From Betaproteobacteria bacterium (GTDB lineage: Bacteria; Pseudomonadota; Gammaproteobacteria; Burkholderiales; Ga0077523), in the NCBI GenBank assembly GCA_016713305.1, contig JADJPK010000004.1, positions 744,001 to 808,000 on the forward strand: 64,000 bases of DNA, written 5' to 3'. The notes beneath the pieces were generated by a model. The model was not told the DNA's origin and searched no databases. It worked only from the letters and a program-made list of their open reading frames with translations. Below are positions 17,380 through 25,790 of this stretch, one piece after another; positions within the stretch are counted from its first letter, which is position 1; every line of letters starts with the position of its first letter. Made by a program: the position numbers and the translations under genes.

Positions 17380-18120
17380 ATGCCAAATCTCGCAGACGAC
17401 ATGCGAGAGTCATCGGGGATTATCGAGGGACTGCCCGCACGGCTGCAAGCCGTGCAGGATCGGATCCGCGCCGCAGCCCGGTCGGCCGGCCGCGACCCGC
17501 GCGACGTTCAGTTGATCGCCGTGTCGAAGACCTTCGATGCCGAAGTCATCCGCGCCGCCCATGCTGCCGATCAGAGGCACTTCGGGGAGAGCTATCTCCA
17601 GGAGGCGCTCGCGAAGATGGATGCGCTGGCAGACCTTGATATCGTCTGGCACTTCATCGGCCCCATCCAGAGCAACAAGACCCGTCCCATTGCCGAACGA
17701 TTCGACTGGGTGCACTCGGTGGAGCGGGAGAGGATTGCCGAGCGTCTTTCGGCGCAACGGCCCGCCGGACTGGCTCCTCTCCAGGTCTGCATCCAGGTCA
17801 ACGTGAGCGGCGAATCGTCCAAGAGCGGCGTGCCGCCGCAGGATGCTCCCGAGCTCGCCCGCGTCATCCGTGCGCTTGCAGGTCTGGAATTGCGCGGGCT
17901 CATGGCAATTCCGGAACCCACGGATGATCCTTCATTGCAACGTCGGCGGTTCGCATCGCTGCGCGCGCTGCAAGATTCACTATCCACGCCGGATCACCCC
18001 CTGGACACGCTCTCCATGGGCATGTCGGACGATCTCGAGAGCGCCGTCGCGGAGGGCGCCACCCTCGTGCGAATCGGCAGGGCGATCTTTGGCGAGCGGG
18101 TCAGGCCGGCGCAGACCTGA
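17380..18120 (+). CDS. yggS: PLP homeostasis protein YggS/PLPBP
   Basis: PLP-binding protein of the YggS/PROSC family, 246 residues, involved in vitamin B6 and amino-acid homeostasis rather than catalysis. The PLP lysine is Lys50 in 'VQLIAVSKTF'. Other family blocks are 'FGESYLQEALAKMD', 'WHFIGPIQSNK', 'VHSVERERIAERLSAQ', 'QVNVSGESSKSG', 'RGLMAIPEP' and 'LSMGMSDDLESAVAEGATLVRIG'. ATG 17380 is preferred because GGAGAA lies 9-10 bp upstream; a second in-frame ATG (17401) is possible. It is followed by proC and yggT, as in many proteobacteria, with one extra gene between. Confidence 0.93.
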   Translation: MPNLADDMRESSGIIEGLPARLQAVQDRIRAAARSAGRDPRDVQLIAVSKTFDAEVIRAAHAADQRHFGESYLQEALAKMDALADLDIVWHFIGPIQSNKTRPIAERFDWVHSVERERIAERLSAQRPAGLAPLQVCIQVNVSGESSKSGVPPQDAPELARVIRALAGLELRGLMAIPEPTDDPSLQRRRFASLRALQDSLSTPDHPLDTLSMGMSDDLESAVAEGATLVRIGRAIFGERVRPAQT

Positions 18121-18224
18121 AAGACGCGAAAGGCACCGGGCTGCCGCTCGCCGAGCCAACCCCCTTATACTGTCGGCGGCCGCCGAACGGGCGGCAAATC
18201 CTTGAACCTACGGGAGGAGAAACC

Positions 18225-18746
18225 GTGAAATCACTGAAGTTCGCTGCCGCGGCATTGGGCCTCGTTTCCAGCGTCGCCATGGCAGATGATGGCTGGTCCA
18301 CACTCAACACCTATGAATCGATCGCCGTCAACGCCTCGCCCGAGCAGGCCTTTTCGGTCGTCTCGAAGTGGGATGCCCTCGAGAGCTGGTGCCCCGCGTT
18401 CGTCAAGACGGAGATCGTGAGCGGCGGAAACGATGTCGGCAGCGTCCGCGCGATCACCCTCAAGGACGGCCCCACCTTCACCGAGGAACTGCTTGCCCTC
18501 GACCAGAGCGGCTTGAGCTACAAGTACAAGATCATCGACTCGCCCCTGCCCATCGTCGAATACGTCTCCACGGTGAGGGTGGTTTCGGCAGGCGGTCAGA
18601 CGAGCATCGTGTGGCTTGCCACCTACAAGCGCCGGGCGAAGGACAATCCCACGGCGGAACAGAACGATGCGGCGATGATGAATCTCGTGGGCGGGCTCTA
18701 CAAGGCGTGCCTCGGGAACGCGAAGAAGGTCGCCGAAGCGCATTGA
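18225..18746 (+). CDS. Exported SRPBCC (START-like) protein
   Basis: Periplasmic protein of 173 residues. A signal peptide ends at about residue 20 (SSVAMA). The remainder matches the SRPBCC/polyketide-cyclase-2 fold: 'SIAVNASPEQAFSVVSKWDALESWCPAFVKTEI', 'GSVRAITLKDGPTFTEELLALD', 'TSIVWLATYKR'. These folds bind hydrophobic ligands; the ligand is unknown. The GTG start has an excellent GGGAGGAG seven bases upstream. It sits between yggS and proC, which are usually adjacent, and has its own terminator. Confidence 0.82.
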   Translation: MKSLKFAAAALGLVSSVAMADDGWSTLNTYESIAVNASPEQAFSVVSKWDALESWCPAFVKTEIVSGGNDVGSVRAITLKDGPTFTEELLALDQSGLSYKYKIIDSPLPIVEYVSTVRVVSAGGQTSIVWLATYKRRAKDNPTAEQNDAAMMNLVGGLYKACLGNAKKVAEAH

Positions 18747-18778
18747 CCGGGTCGGCGGAGAATGTCGCAGGATTCACG

Positions 18779-18809
18779 CAACGGGGGGCTCAGCCTCCCG
18801 TTGTTTTTT
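18779..18809 (+). terminator. Rho-independent terminator after the SRPBCC gene
   Basis: A 10-bp stem (18779-18788 with 18794-18803, one G-U pair) with loop CTCAG is followed by six T (18804-18809). It lies 32 bp after the SRPBCC stop and just before proC, so proC needs its own promoter or read-through. Confidence 0.9.
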
Positions 18810-18841
18810 CCGATAACGCCAATTACAGGATGATCGAGGCA

Positions 18842-19660
18842 ATGGGTTCCAGTATCGGGTTCTTGGGTGGGGGCAACATGGCATCCGCGATGATCGGCGG
18901 ATTGCTGGGCTGCGGCTGGCAGTCTGCGGACCTCATGGCCACCGACGTCGATCCTGCGGCCAGGGGCCGGTTGTCCGATACGTATTCCGTCCGAACCAGC
19001 CCGGACGCCGCCGAAACCGTCCGTGCGTCCCGTTGCGTCGTGCTCGCCGTCAAGCCGCAGCAGCTTCGGGATCTGTGCGCCGGTATCGCCGGCTCTCTGG
19101 AGGACCGGTTGGTCGTGAGCATCGCTGCAGGAATCCGTACGCCCGATCTTTCGCGCTGGCTGGGGGGACACCGACGCATCGTCCGGGTGATGCCCAACAC
19201 CCCGGCGCTTCTCCGTGCCGGCATATCCGCCGCCTACGCTCTTCCCGAGGTTCCCCCTTCCGACCGCCAATCTGCCGACGCCCTGTTGCAGGCCATCGGC
19301 AAGGTCATGTGGGTCGAAGACGAGACGCTCATGGACGGTGTGACTGCCGTGTCGGGGAGCGGACCCGCCTACGCGTTCTACCTTATCGAAGCGATGCAGG
19401 AAGCGGCCCGCCGGCTCGGGTTCACGGACGAGCAGGGACGTCTGCTCAGCGTCGAGACCGTACTGGGAGCGGCGAAGCTGGCCGAGGCAAGCCAGGACCC
19501 TGCGGCGGTACTTCGGGCGCGAGTCACTTCCAAGGCCGGCACCACGGAAAGGGCCCTGTCGGTCATGGAGGCCCATGACACCAAGGCCCATCTGGTGGAG
19601 GCAATTCTCGCCGCAGCGGAGCGGTCACGGGAACTCGGCGATGCCCTGGGACGCGACTGA
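18842..19660 (+). CDS. proC: Pyrroline-5-carboxylate reductase
   Basis: Last step of proline synthesis: NAD(P)H-dependent reduction of 1-pyrroline-5-carboxylate. 272 residues. N-terminal Rossmann motif 'GFLGGGNMASAMIGGLL', then 'VVLAVKPQQL', 'RIVRVMPNTPALLRAGISA' and the C-terminal dimer/active-site signature 'TAVSGSGPAYAFYLIEAM'. ATG 18842 gives the usual N-terminus, with GAGG very close; an in-frame ATG four codons upstream (18830) is equally possible. Confidence 0.95.
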   Translation: MGSSIGFLGGGNMASAMIGGLLGCGWQSADLMATDVDPAARGRLSDTYSVRTSPDAAETVRASRCVVLAVKPQQLRDLCAGIAGSLEDRLVVSIAAGIRTPDLSRWLGGHRRIVRVMPNTPALLRAGISAAYALPEVPPSDRQSADALLQAIGKVMWVEDETLMDGVTAVSGSGPAYAFYLIEAMQEAARRLGFTDEQGRLLSVETVLGAAKLAEASQDPAAVLRARVTSKAGTTERALSVMEAHDTKAHLVEAILAAAERSRELGDALGRD

Positions 19661-19663
19661 ACC

Positions 19664-20242
19664 ATGATCGTTCAGGCTCTGATCTTCCTGGTCGACACGA
19701 TTCTCGGTCTTTACGCCGCAGCGCTGCTCATCCGCTTCTATCTCCAGGTGGCTCGCGCGCCTGCCCGGAACCAGATCTCGCAGTTCGTCGGCGCACTGAC
19801 GGATCCGGTCGTCCGCCCGGCGCGGCGCCTCGTTCCCGGCTGGGGGGGTCTGGATCTCGCGACCCTGGTGCTCGCCTGGCTCACCGAATTCATCCTGCTG
19901 ACCGTTGTCCGCCTGATCGAGTCTCTGATCCTTCCCGAACTGCCGGTCCCATTGCTGGGCTTCGCTGTCCTCGCGGCGGTCAACATCGTGCGGCTGAGCA
20001 TCTACATTCTGATGGGTGCGCTCATCCTGCAGGCGGTGCTGTCCTGGGTGGCCCCGTACAGCCCGGTGGCTCCGATCGTGAACGGAATCACGCGGCCGTT
20101 CGTACGGCCGATCCAGAAACGCATGCCGCTGATCGGCAACGTGGACTTGTCGCCGCTCGTGCTCATCATCGTCCTCCAGCTGGTGTTGATGGTCCCGGTG
20201 AACTGGCTGACGGCGGCGGTGCGCGCCGCCTTCGGCGCCTGA
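19664..20242 (+). CDS. yggT: YggT family membrane protein
   Basis: Inner-membrane protein of 192 residues made of two YGGT repeats, each with two helices. Signature pieces are 'LLIRFYLQVARAPARNQISQFVGALTDPVVRPARR' and, in the second repeat, 'VLSWVAPYSPVAPIVNGITRPFVRPIQKRMP'. The family is linked to osmotic-shock tolerance and cell-division machinery in some bacteria; its activity is unknown. It begins three bases after proC and is followed two bases later by yggU. Confidence 0.9.
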   Translation: MIVQALIFLVDTILGLYAAALLIRFYLQVARAPARNQISQFVGALTDPVVRPARRLVPGWGGLDLATLVLAWLTEFILLTVVRLIESLILPELPVPLLGFAVLAAVNIVRLSIYILMGALILQAVLSWVAPYSPVAPIVNGITRPFVRPIQKRMPLIGNVDLSPLVLIIVLQLVLMVPVNWLTAAVRAAFGA

Positions 20243-20244
20243 GC

Positions 20245-20574
20245 ATGACAGATCGGCCGCAGGGTTCCATGCCCGCGATTCCGCCTTGGCTTCATGGGGA
20301 CTCGCGCAGCGGTCCGATCACGCTGGACGTGCACGTCCAGCCCGGTGCATCCCGGACGGAAGTGTGCGGGGAACATGGCGGCCGGCTGAAGATCCGCCTC
20401 GCGGCGCGGCCGGTGGACGGAGAAGCGAACCGTGCCCTGGTGGAGTTTCTCGCAGACCGGCTGGCGGTCCCGCAACGGAACATCCAGCTCGTTCGCGGAC
20501 AGTCCAGCCGCGCAAAATGCCTCCAGATCGCCGGCGCCGCCCCGGACCGGATCGCAACCTTGATGACACCATGA
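20245..20574 (+). CDS. yggU: DUF167 family protein YggU
   Basis: Small cytoplasmic protein of 109 residues with the DUF167 core 'LDVHVQPGASRTEVCGEHGGRLKIRLAARPVDGEANRALVEFLADRL' and 'SRAKCLQIAG'. No biochemical role is established. An N-terminal extension of about 20 residues precedes the core. Its last codon overlaps the start of the dynamin-like gene (ATGA). Confidence 0.88.
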   Translation: MTDRPQGSMPAIPPWLHGDSRSGPITLDVHVQPGASRTEVCGEHGGRLKIRLAARPVDGEANRALVEFLADRLAVPQRNIQLVRGQSSRAKCLQIAGAAPDRIATLMTP

Positions 20575-22529
20575 CTGCAGTCGTCAACCAGCTCGAGAAT
20601 CTCGTCACCCGCTATCGCGAATGGCGGGAGGAATTGCGTTCGGGCATCGAGGCCTACCACGTGTGGCTCGACAGCCACGGACACGTGGACATCCAGCGAT
20701 CGCTGCGCCTGTACGATCTTGCCGAGAGTCTGCGCAACGACCGGATGGTGCTCGCCTTCCTTGCCGAGTACTCGCGGGGAAAGTCCGAGCTCATCAACGC
20801 CATGTTCTTCTCCAGCTTCAAGCAGCGGCTGCTGCCCTCCAGCGTGGGGCGGACGACGATGTGCCCGACCGAGCTCTACCACGATGCGGCCGAGGAACCC
20901 TATATCCGCCTGCTGCCGATCGAGACGCGCGCACGCAACGAAAGCATCATCTCCCTCAAGCACCGGCCGGTCGAGTGGGTGAAGATCCGCCTCGACCTGC
21001 AGGACCGTGAAGGCATGGTCAAGGCCTTCGGCATGCTGGCGCAGACAAAGAGCTTTTCGCTGGAGGAAGCGAACAACCTCGGTCTGCTTTCGGATGGCGA
21101 CCTGTATACGACCACGGTGATCAAGAAGCGGATGTCCCGGGTGGACATTCCCGCATGGCGCCACGCCCTGGTGAACTTTCCCCACCCGCTGCTGCAGAGC
21201 GGACTGGTCATTCTCGATACCCCTGGATTGAACGCGCTGGGGACCGAACCGGAACTCACCGTGAGCATGATCCCCAATTGCCACGCCGTGCTATTTCTCC
21301 TGGCGACCGAAACGGGTGTCACCAAGAGCGACCTGGACGTGTGGCAACGCTACGTGCAGGGGCGGGTGCCGCGCTCTCTGGTGGTGCTGAACAAGATCGA
21401 CCTGCTGTGGGACGATCTGAAGACCGAAGCCGAGATCGAAGCCGATCTGCAGCGGCAGATCCAGGAGACGGCGCGAGTGCTGAACGTCCCCCTGGCCCAC
21501 GTCTTCGCGCTGTCGGCCCAGAAGGGACTCGTGGCAAGGGTGAAGGAAGATCCTGTTCTGCTGGAGCGCAGCCGGATCCGCGAACTGGAACGGATCCTGG
21601 CGGAGGAGATCGTGCCCGCGAAACAGGAGATCCTGCGTTCCGCCGTGCAACGCGAAATCGGTTCCCTCGTCGACGGTTCACTCGAGGGCGTGCGGGCAGC
21701 GCTCGGCTCCACGGTGACGGAACTGAAGGAACTGGAGCAGCTCTCGGGAAAGAACCGGGAACTGGCTCGCGTGATGCTGACCCGTCTGGAAGGCGAAAAG
21801 CAGGCGTACCAGGAAAACGTCGACGCATTCAAGAACAACTACGGCGCGGTGCTCCGGCAAGGTCATCAGCTCCTGGGGACCCTGGCCGACGACGAGCTCG
21901 ATCGCGTCTTTTCGGAGAACCACCGGACGATCGAGGGTAGCTGGACGACCGCCGGACTGATGCGCAGCATGCGGGCGCTTTTCGACCAGTTCGGCGGCTA
22001 CTCCAACAGCATGCTGGATTTCGCCAACGCGACGACGGACTTCGTGGACAACGTGTATCGTGAATTCCACGAGAAGCACGGCTTTCCGAAGCTCGACCCG
22101 CCCCAGCTCAACCTGCAGAAGCACGTCGTCCGGATGGGCCAGCTCAAGCAGGCCACGGAACACTTCTGCTCCGATCCGGTGAACGTGGCGTTCCCCAAGT
22201 TCCTGGTGATCCGCAATTTCTACGAGCAGGTGGTGACGGAGGCTCGCGGGGTCTTTCGTCAGGTGCGTGCCGATTTCGAAAGCTGGCTGGGTAATTCGCT
22301 CGTTCCGCTGTCCACCCAGCTCAAGGAACATCAGAAGCTGCTCGAACGGCGTGTGGAGAACATCCGCAAGGTGAGCGGCGATCTGTCTTCCATCAAGGAA
22401 CGCTGCGAAGTGCTGGAAGTGCAGCGCCGGGACCTGCAAGGGCAGGTGACCGAGCTCGCCAAGATACGGGCGGTCCTGCGCGGAATTCCGGAGACGGACA
22501 TGGGGCTGCGCAATCCGCATGCCGCCTGA
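20571..22529 (+). CDS. Dynamin-like large GTPase
   Basis: Protein of 652 residues with an N-terminal dynamin-type GTPase and a long helical C-terminal region. G1 is AEYSRGKSELIN (Lys71, Ser72), with Ala65 where most P-loops have Gly; G2 is probably the Thr pair in 'SVGRTTMCPTEL'; G3 is DTPGLN (Asp216); G4 is NKID (274-277). Residues about 380-650 are predicted coiled coil and helical stalk ('EGVRAALGSTVTELKELEQL', 'STQLKEHQKLLERRVENIRK'). Bacterial dynamins remodel or protect membranes. There is no obvious transmembrane paddle, so membrane contact would be peripheral. It is the last large gene of the proC-yggT-yggU run. Confidence 0.85.
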   Translation: MTAVVNQLENLVTRYREWREELRSGIEAYHVWLDSHGHVDIQRSLRLYDLAESLRNDRMVLAFLAEYSRGKSELINAMFFSSFKQRLLPSSVGRTTMCPTELYHDAAEEPYIRLLPIETRARNESIISLKHRPVEWVKIRLDLQDREGMVKAFGMLAQTKSFSLEEANNLGLLSDGDLYTTTVIKKRMSRVDIPAWRHALVNFPHPLLQSGLVILDTPGLNALGTEPELTVSMIPNCHAVLFLLATETGVTKSDLDVWQRYVQGRVPRSLVVLNKIDLLWDDLKTEAEIEADLQRQIQETARVLNVPLAHVFALSAQKGLVARVKEDPVLLERSRIRELERILAEEIVPAKQEILRSAVQREIGSLVDGSLEGVRAALGSTVTELKELEQLSGKNRELARVMLTRLEGEKQAYQENVDAFKNNYGAVLRQGHQLLGTLADDELDRVFSENHRTIEGSWTTAGLMRSMRALFDQFGGYSNSMLDFANATTDFVDNVYREFHEKHGFPKLDPPQLNLQKHVVRMGQLKQATEHFCSDPVNVAFPKFLVIRNFYEQVVTEARGVFRQVRADFESWLGNSLVPLSTQLKEHQKLLERRVENIRKVSGDLSSIKERCEVLEVQRRDLQGQVTELAKIRAVLRGIPETDMGLRNPHAA

Positions 22530-22539
22530 GGACCAGTCC

Positions 22540-22746
22540 ATGGGGCGTGGGCACGATCGCTGTCCTCGCTGCGGCGCCGATTTCCACTGCGGCATGGCAG
22601 ACGCTGCCCCCTGCGCCTGCACGGCCGTGACACTTGCCGGCGATGTGCTGGCCGCTCTGCAAGAACGTTATGCGGGGTGTCTTTGCGTGAACTGCCTCTC
22701 GCAGATCGCCGCGGACCCGGCCGCGTTTCTCGCGGCGAGTCGATGA
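22540..22746 (+). CDS. Cysteine-rich CWC-type mini-protein
   Basis: A 68-residue protein with eight Cys in zinc-ribbon-like spacing: 'CPRCGADFHCGM', 'CACTAV', 'GCLCVNCL'. It resembles the Cys_rich_CWC family, with Ala where the name-giving Trp would be. Function unknown; zinc or iron-sulfur binding is likely. The ATG at 22540 is chosen because GAGGA (22527-22531) precedes it; an upstream in-frame ATG overlaps the GTPase gene and has no ribosome site. Confidence 0.65.
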   Translation: MGRGHDRCPRCGADFHCGMADAAPCACTAVTLAGDVLAALQERYAGCLCVNCLSQIAADPAAFLAASR

Positions 22747-22765
22747 CCGGACGAAAGAGCCGGGT

Positions 22766-24217
22766 CTACACGAGAACGACGTCGAACTGCTCCTGCGAGT
22801 AGAGCGACTCCACCTGCAGCCGGATCGGCTTGCCGATGAATTCCTCCAGCAGTGCAAGACTCTGCGATTCCTCGTCGAGGAACATGTCGATCACGCGCTG
22901 GGACGCCAGGATGCGGAATTCCCTCGCGTCGTATTGGCGGGCCTCCCGCAGCAGTTCCCGCTGGATCTCGTAGCACACCGTCTGCGGCGTCTTGAGTTCG
23001 CCGCGGCCATGGCAGACGGGGCAGGGTTCGCACAGCACATGGGCGAGGCTTTCTCTCGTCCGCTTGCGCGTCATCTCCACGAGCCCCAGCGCGGTGAACC
23101 CGTTGATGGTCATGCGCGTCCGGTCCGGTGCGAGTGCCTTCCTGAACTCGGCGAGCACCGCATCGCGGTGTGTGTCGTTGTCCATGTCGATGAAGTCGAC
23201 GATGATGATCCCGCCGAGATTGCGCAGCCTCAGCTGCCGTGCGATCACCTGCGCGGCTTCCAGGTTCGTCTTGAAGATCGTGTCATCGAAGCTGCGGCCG
23301 TTGACGAATCCGCCCGTGTTGACGTCGATCGTCGTCAGCGCCTCGGTCTGGTCGATGATGAGATACCCGCCCGACTTCAGAGAGACCCTCCGTGCCAGCG
23401 CGCGTTCGATCTCTTCCTCGACACCGTAAAGATCGAACAGCGGCCGCTCGCCGGTGTAGTGCTCGATGTGATTCGCGAAGGGCAACACGTAGTCCCGGGC
23501 AAAGCCGCGCATGTGCTCGAACGTTTCACGCGAATCGACCAGGACCACCTGTGTATTGTCGGTGGCCAGATCGCGCAATACACGCAGGGCGAGATTGAGG
23601 TCCTGGTACAGAAGCGATGGCGCGGGCAGGGTACGATACTTTTCCTGAATGCCTGCCCACAGCCGCCGGAGATAGTCGAGATCGGCCCGCAACTCTTCAT
23701 CCGTCGCGCTCTCGGCCATGGTGCGGATGATGAACCCGCCCGTCTGCTCCGGCGCGATGAGTTGCTGCAGCTTCTCGCGCAGCTGCACCCGTTCGACCTC
23801 GTCCTCGATTCGCTGCGAGATGCCGATGTGCGACTCCTGCGGCAGGAACACGAGGAAGCGTCCGGCGATGCTGATCTGCGTGGACAGGCGCGCGCCCTTG
23901 GTGCCGATAGGGTCCTTGATGACCTGCACCAGCAGCCGGTCGCCGTCGTGAAGAATCTTCTCGATCGGGCGGGTGTCGTAGCCGTTGCGGCTTCCCCAGA
24001 GATCCCCGACATGGAGGAATGCGGCGCGATCCAGGCCGATCTGCACGAACGCCGACTGCATGCCGGGAAGCACCCGGCTCACCACGCCCGTGTAGATGTT
24101 TCCGACCAATCCACGCGAACCCGCGCGCTCCACGTGCAGTTCCTGGGCCGAGCCCTGCTGCATCAGTGCAACGCGCGTCTCCTGTGGCGTGACATTGACG
24201 AGGATCTCTTCCTTCAC
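22766..24217 (-). CDS. rng: Ribonuclease G
   Basis: Endoribonuclease for 16S rRNA 5'-end maturation and mRNA turnover, 483 residues. N-terminal S1-like domain ('GNIYTGVVSRVLPGMQSAFVQIGLDRAAFLHV'), then the catalytic DNase-I-like part with 'TTIDVNTGGFVNGR' and 'GGIIIVDFIDMDNDTHRD' carrying the Mg-binding Asp residues, and the zinc-link 'CEPCPVCHGRG' used for dimer/tetramer assembly. It lacks the long scaffold tail of RNase E. GTG start overlaps the maf stop (GTGA). Confidence 0.95.
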   Translation of the reverse strand: MKEEILVNVTPQETRVALMQQGSAQELHVERAGSRGLVGNIYTGVVSRVLPGMQSAFVQIGLDRAAFLHVGDLWGSRNGYDTRPIEKILHDGDRLLVQVIKDPIGTKGARLSTQISIAGRFLVFLPQESHIGISQRIEDEVERVQLREKLQQLIAPEQTGGFIIRTMAESATDEELRADLDYLRRLWAGIQEKYRTLPAPSLLYQDLNLALRVLRDLATDNTQVVLVDSRETFEHMRGFARDYVLPFANHIEHYTGERPLFDLYGVEEEIERALARRVSLKSGGYLIIDQTEALTTIDVNTGGFVNGRSFDDTIFKTNLEAAQVIARQLRLRNLGGIIIVDFIDMDNDTHRDAVLAEFRKALAPDRTRMTINGFTALGLVEMTRKRTRESLAHVLCEPCPVCHGRGELKTPQTVCYEIQRELLREARQYDAREFRILASQRVIDMFLDEESQSLALLEEFIGKPIRLQVESLYSQEQFDVVLV

Positions 24218-24834
24218 GGGAGCACGATGCCGACGCTCTCGAGCAGACGGGCCGTTTCGTAAGCGGGCAGTCCCATCACTCCCGTGTAGCTTCCACTGAT
24301 CGACTCGACGAACACGGCAGCCTTGCCCTGGATGCCGTAGGCGCCGGCCTTGTCCATGGGGTCTCCGGTAGTCGCATAGCGCCGGATGGCCTCCTCCTGC
24401 AGCGTGCCGAACTTCACGACCGTCGTGCTGAGGCCTGTCTCGAGCCTCGAGTCGAGCTTGACCGCCACCGCCGTGTGGACCTCGTGGGTGCGGCCAGACA
24501 ACTGCTTCAGCATGGTGATCGCGTCCTCGCGATCCGTCGGCTTGCCCATGATCAGTCCGTCGATGGACACGGTCGTATCTGCAGCAAGTACGGGGGCCGG
24601 AGGCAGGCGGCGCTGACTCATGCGGGCCCAGCCGACTTCGGCCTTTTCGCGGGCGAGTCGGACAACGTATTCGGAGGGCGTTTCCCCGGCATGCGGCGTC
24701 TCGTCCACGTCGAGTGCCCGGCCGGAGGCATCTCGCAGCAGCAGCATCTCGAAGCGCACCCCTATCTGGGACAGGACCTCGCGGCGTCGCGGGCTGCGGG
24801 AAGCGAGATATATATGGCGGAATACCGTGTTCAC
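24214..24834 (-). CDS. maf: Maf-family nucleotide pyrophosphatase
   Basis: Hydrolyses dTTP/UTP or modified nucleotides to monophosphates; 206 residues. Opens with the family signature 'IYLASRSPRRREVLSQIG' and contains 'AADTTVSIDGLIMGKPTDREDAITML', 'LSGRTHEVHTAVAV' and 'DKAGAYGIQGKAAVFVESISGSYTGVMGLP'. The last block ('DKAGAYGIQG') is the YhdE-like dTTP/UTP group. GTG start. Lies between rlmH and rng in a conserved minus-strand run. Confidence 0.92.
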   Translation of the reverse strand: MNTVFRHIYLASRSPRRREVLSQIGVRFEMLLLRDASGRALDVDETPHAGETPSEYVVRLAREKAEVGWARMSQRRLPPAPVLAADTTVSIDGLIMGKPTDREDAITMLKQLSGRTHEVHTAVAVKLDSRLETGLSTTVVKFGTLQEEAIRRYATTGDPMDKAGAYGIQGKAAVFVESISGSYTGVMGLPAYETARLLESVGIVLP

Positions 24835-24876
24835 GCCTGTTCCTGTTGTTGTCCGAAGGGGAGCGGGGAAGGCCGG

Positions 24877-25356
24877 TCAGTCGCGATGATACGGGTGCCC
24901 TTTCAACAAGGACAACGCCCGGTAGAGCTGTTCGGCCAGAAGCACTCTCACCATTCCATGGGGGAGCGTCAATGAAGAAAGAGATAGCGTCACATCGGCG
25001 GTGGACTTGATGGCGTGATGCAGGCCATCCGCGCTGCCGATCACCATGCCCACATCACGGCCGCTGTTCATCCAGCGCTCGAGCAGGGCGGCAAGTTCCC
25101 GCGTCGTGACCTGCTTTCCCCTCTCGTCCAGCACTACCCTCAGCACACCTTCGGGGAGTGCCGCATCGATCCGGCGCGCCTCCCGCTCAAGCAACCGCTC
25201 GACGGCAGCCTCGCCCGATGCGTCCGGTCGAGGTTCCGGCTTGATCGCGACGAGTTCGATGCGCGCTTCCGCGGGCATCCGCTTGGCGTATTCCTCGAAG
25301 GCGGTTTCCACCCAGGCCGGTTGTCGGTGACCCACTGCCACGAGGCGGATGCGCAT
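24877..25356 (-). CDS. rlmH: 23S rRNA pseudouridine1915-N3 methyltransferase
   Basis: SPOUT-class methyltransferase acting on helix 69 of 23S rRNA in the 70S ribosome. 159 residues, close to the 155 of E. coli. The SAM-binding trefoil-knot motifs are 'VLDERGKQVTTRELAALLERW', 'VGMVIGSADGL' (Ser where most have Gly) and 'LTLPHGMVRVLLAEQLYRALSLLKGHPYHRD'. Confidence 0.95.
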   Translation of the reverse strand: MRIRLVAVGHRQPAWVETAFEEYAKRMPAEARIELVAIKPEPRPDASGEAAVERLLEREARRIDAALPEGVLRVVLDERGKQVTTRELAALLERWMNSGRDVGMVIGSADGLHHAIKSTADVTLSLSSLTLPHGMVRVLLAEQLYRALSLLKGHPYHRD

Positions 25357-25382
25357 GGGCGGGGCGGTCGGCCGGAAATCGG

Positions 25383-25790
25383 TCAGGAGGAGAAGCCGAT
25401 GGAGGTCTGCCGGGAAGCCGCCAGGGCGTCAGGATCTCCGGCCAGCGGCGGTCGGCCGAAGGCGGGCCGACGTCCGCCCCAGAGTTCTTCCAGGTTGTAG
25501 TAGTCCCGGACGGCCGGCTGCATGATGTGCACGACGACGTCGCCCAGATCGACCAGGACCCATTCCCCGGTTTCCTCGCCTTCGACACCGTAAACGTCAC
25601 CCCCGGAGGCCTTTGCCTCGTCCTGCACATGCCGCGAGAGCGCCTTGGTCTGCCGCGCGGAATCCGCGCTCGCCACGATGACCGTATCGAACAGCGATGT
25701 CAGTTTTCGCACATCCAGCACCACGATGTCCCGCGCCTTGATGTCTTCCAGCGCACCGACGGCGGCGCGTGCCAGAGTGTCAACCTGCAT
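25383..25790 (-). CDS. rsfS: Ribosomal silencing factor RsfS
   Basis: Binds ribosomal protein L14 and blocks subunit joining during starvation. 135 residues; core 'ALEDIKARDIVVLDVRKLTSLFDTVIVASADSARQTKALSRHV', 'GEETGEWVLVDLGDVVVHIMQPAVRDYYNLEELWG'. It has a C-terminal extension of about 30 residues beyond the 'LEELW' end of typical members. The ATG at 25790 gives the standard N-terminus; an upstream extension in the same frame lies inside nadD and is not credible. Overlaps the nadD stop by 11 bp. Confidence 0.92.
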   Translation of the reverse strand: MQVDTLARAAVGALEDIKARDIVVLDVRKLTSLFDTVIVASADSARQTKALSRHVQDEAKASGGDVYGVEGEETGEWVLVDLGDVVVHIMQPAVRDYYNLEELWGGRRPAFGRPPLAGDPDALAASRQTSIGFSS

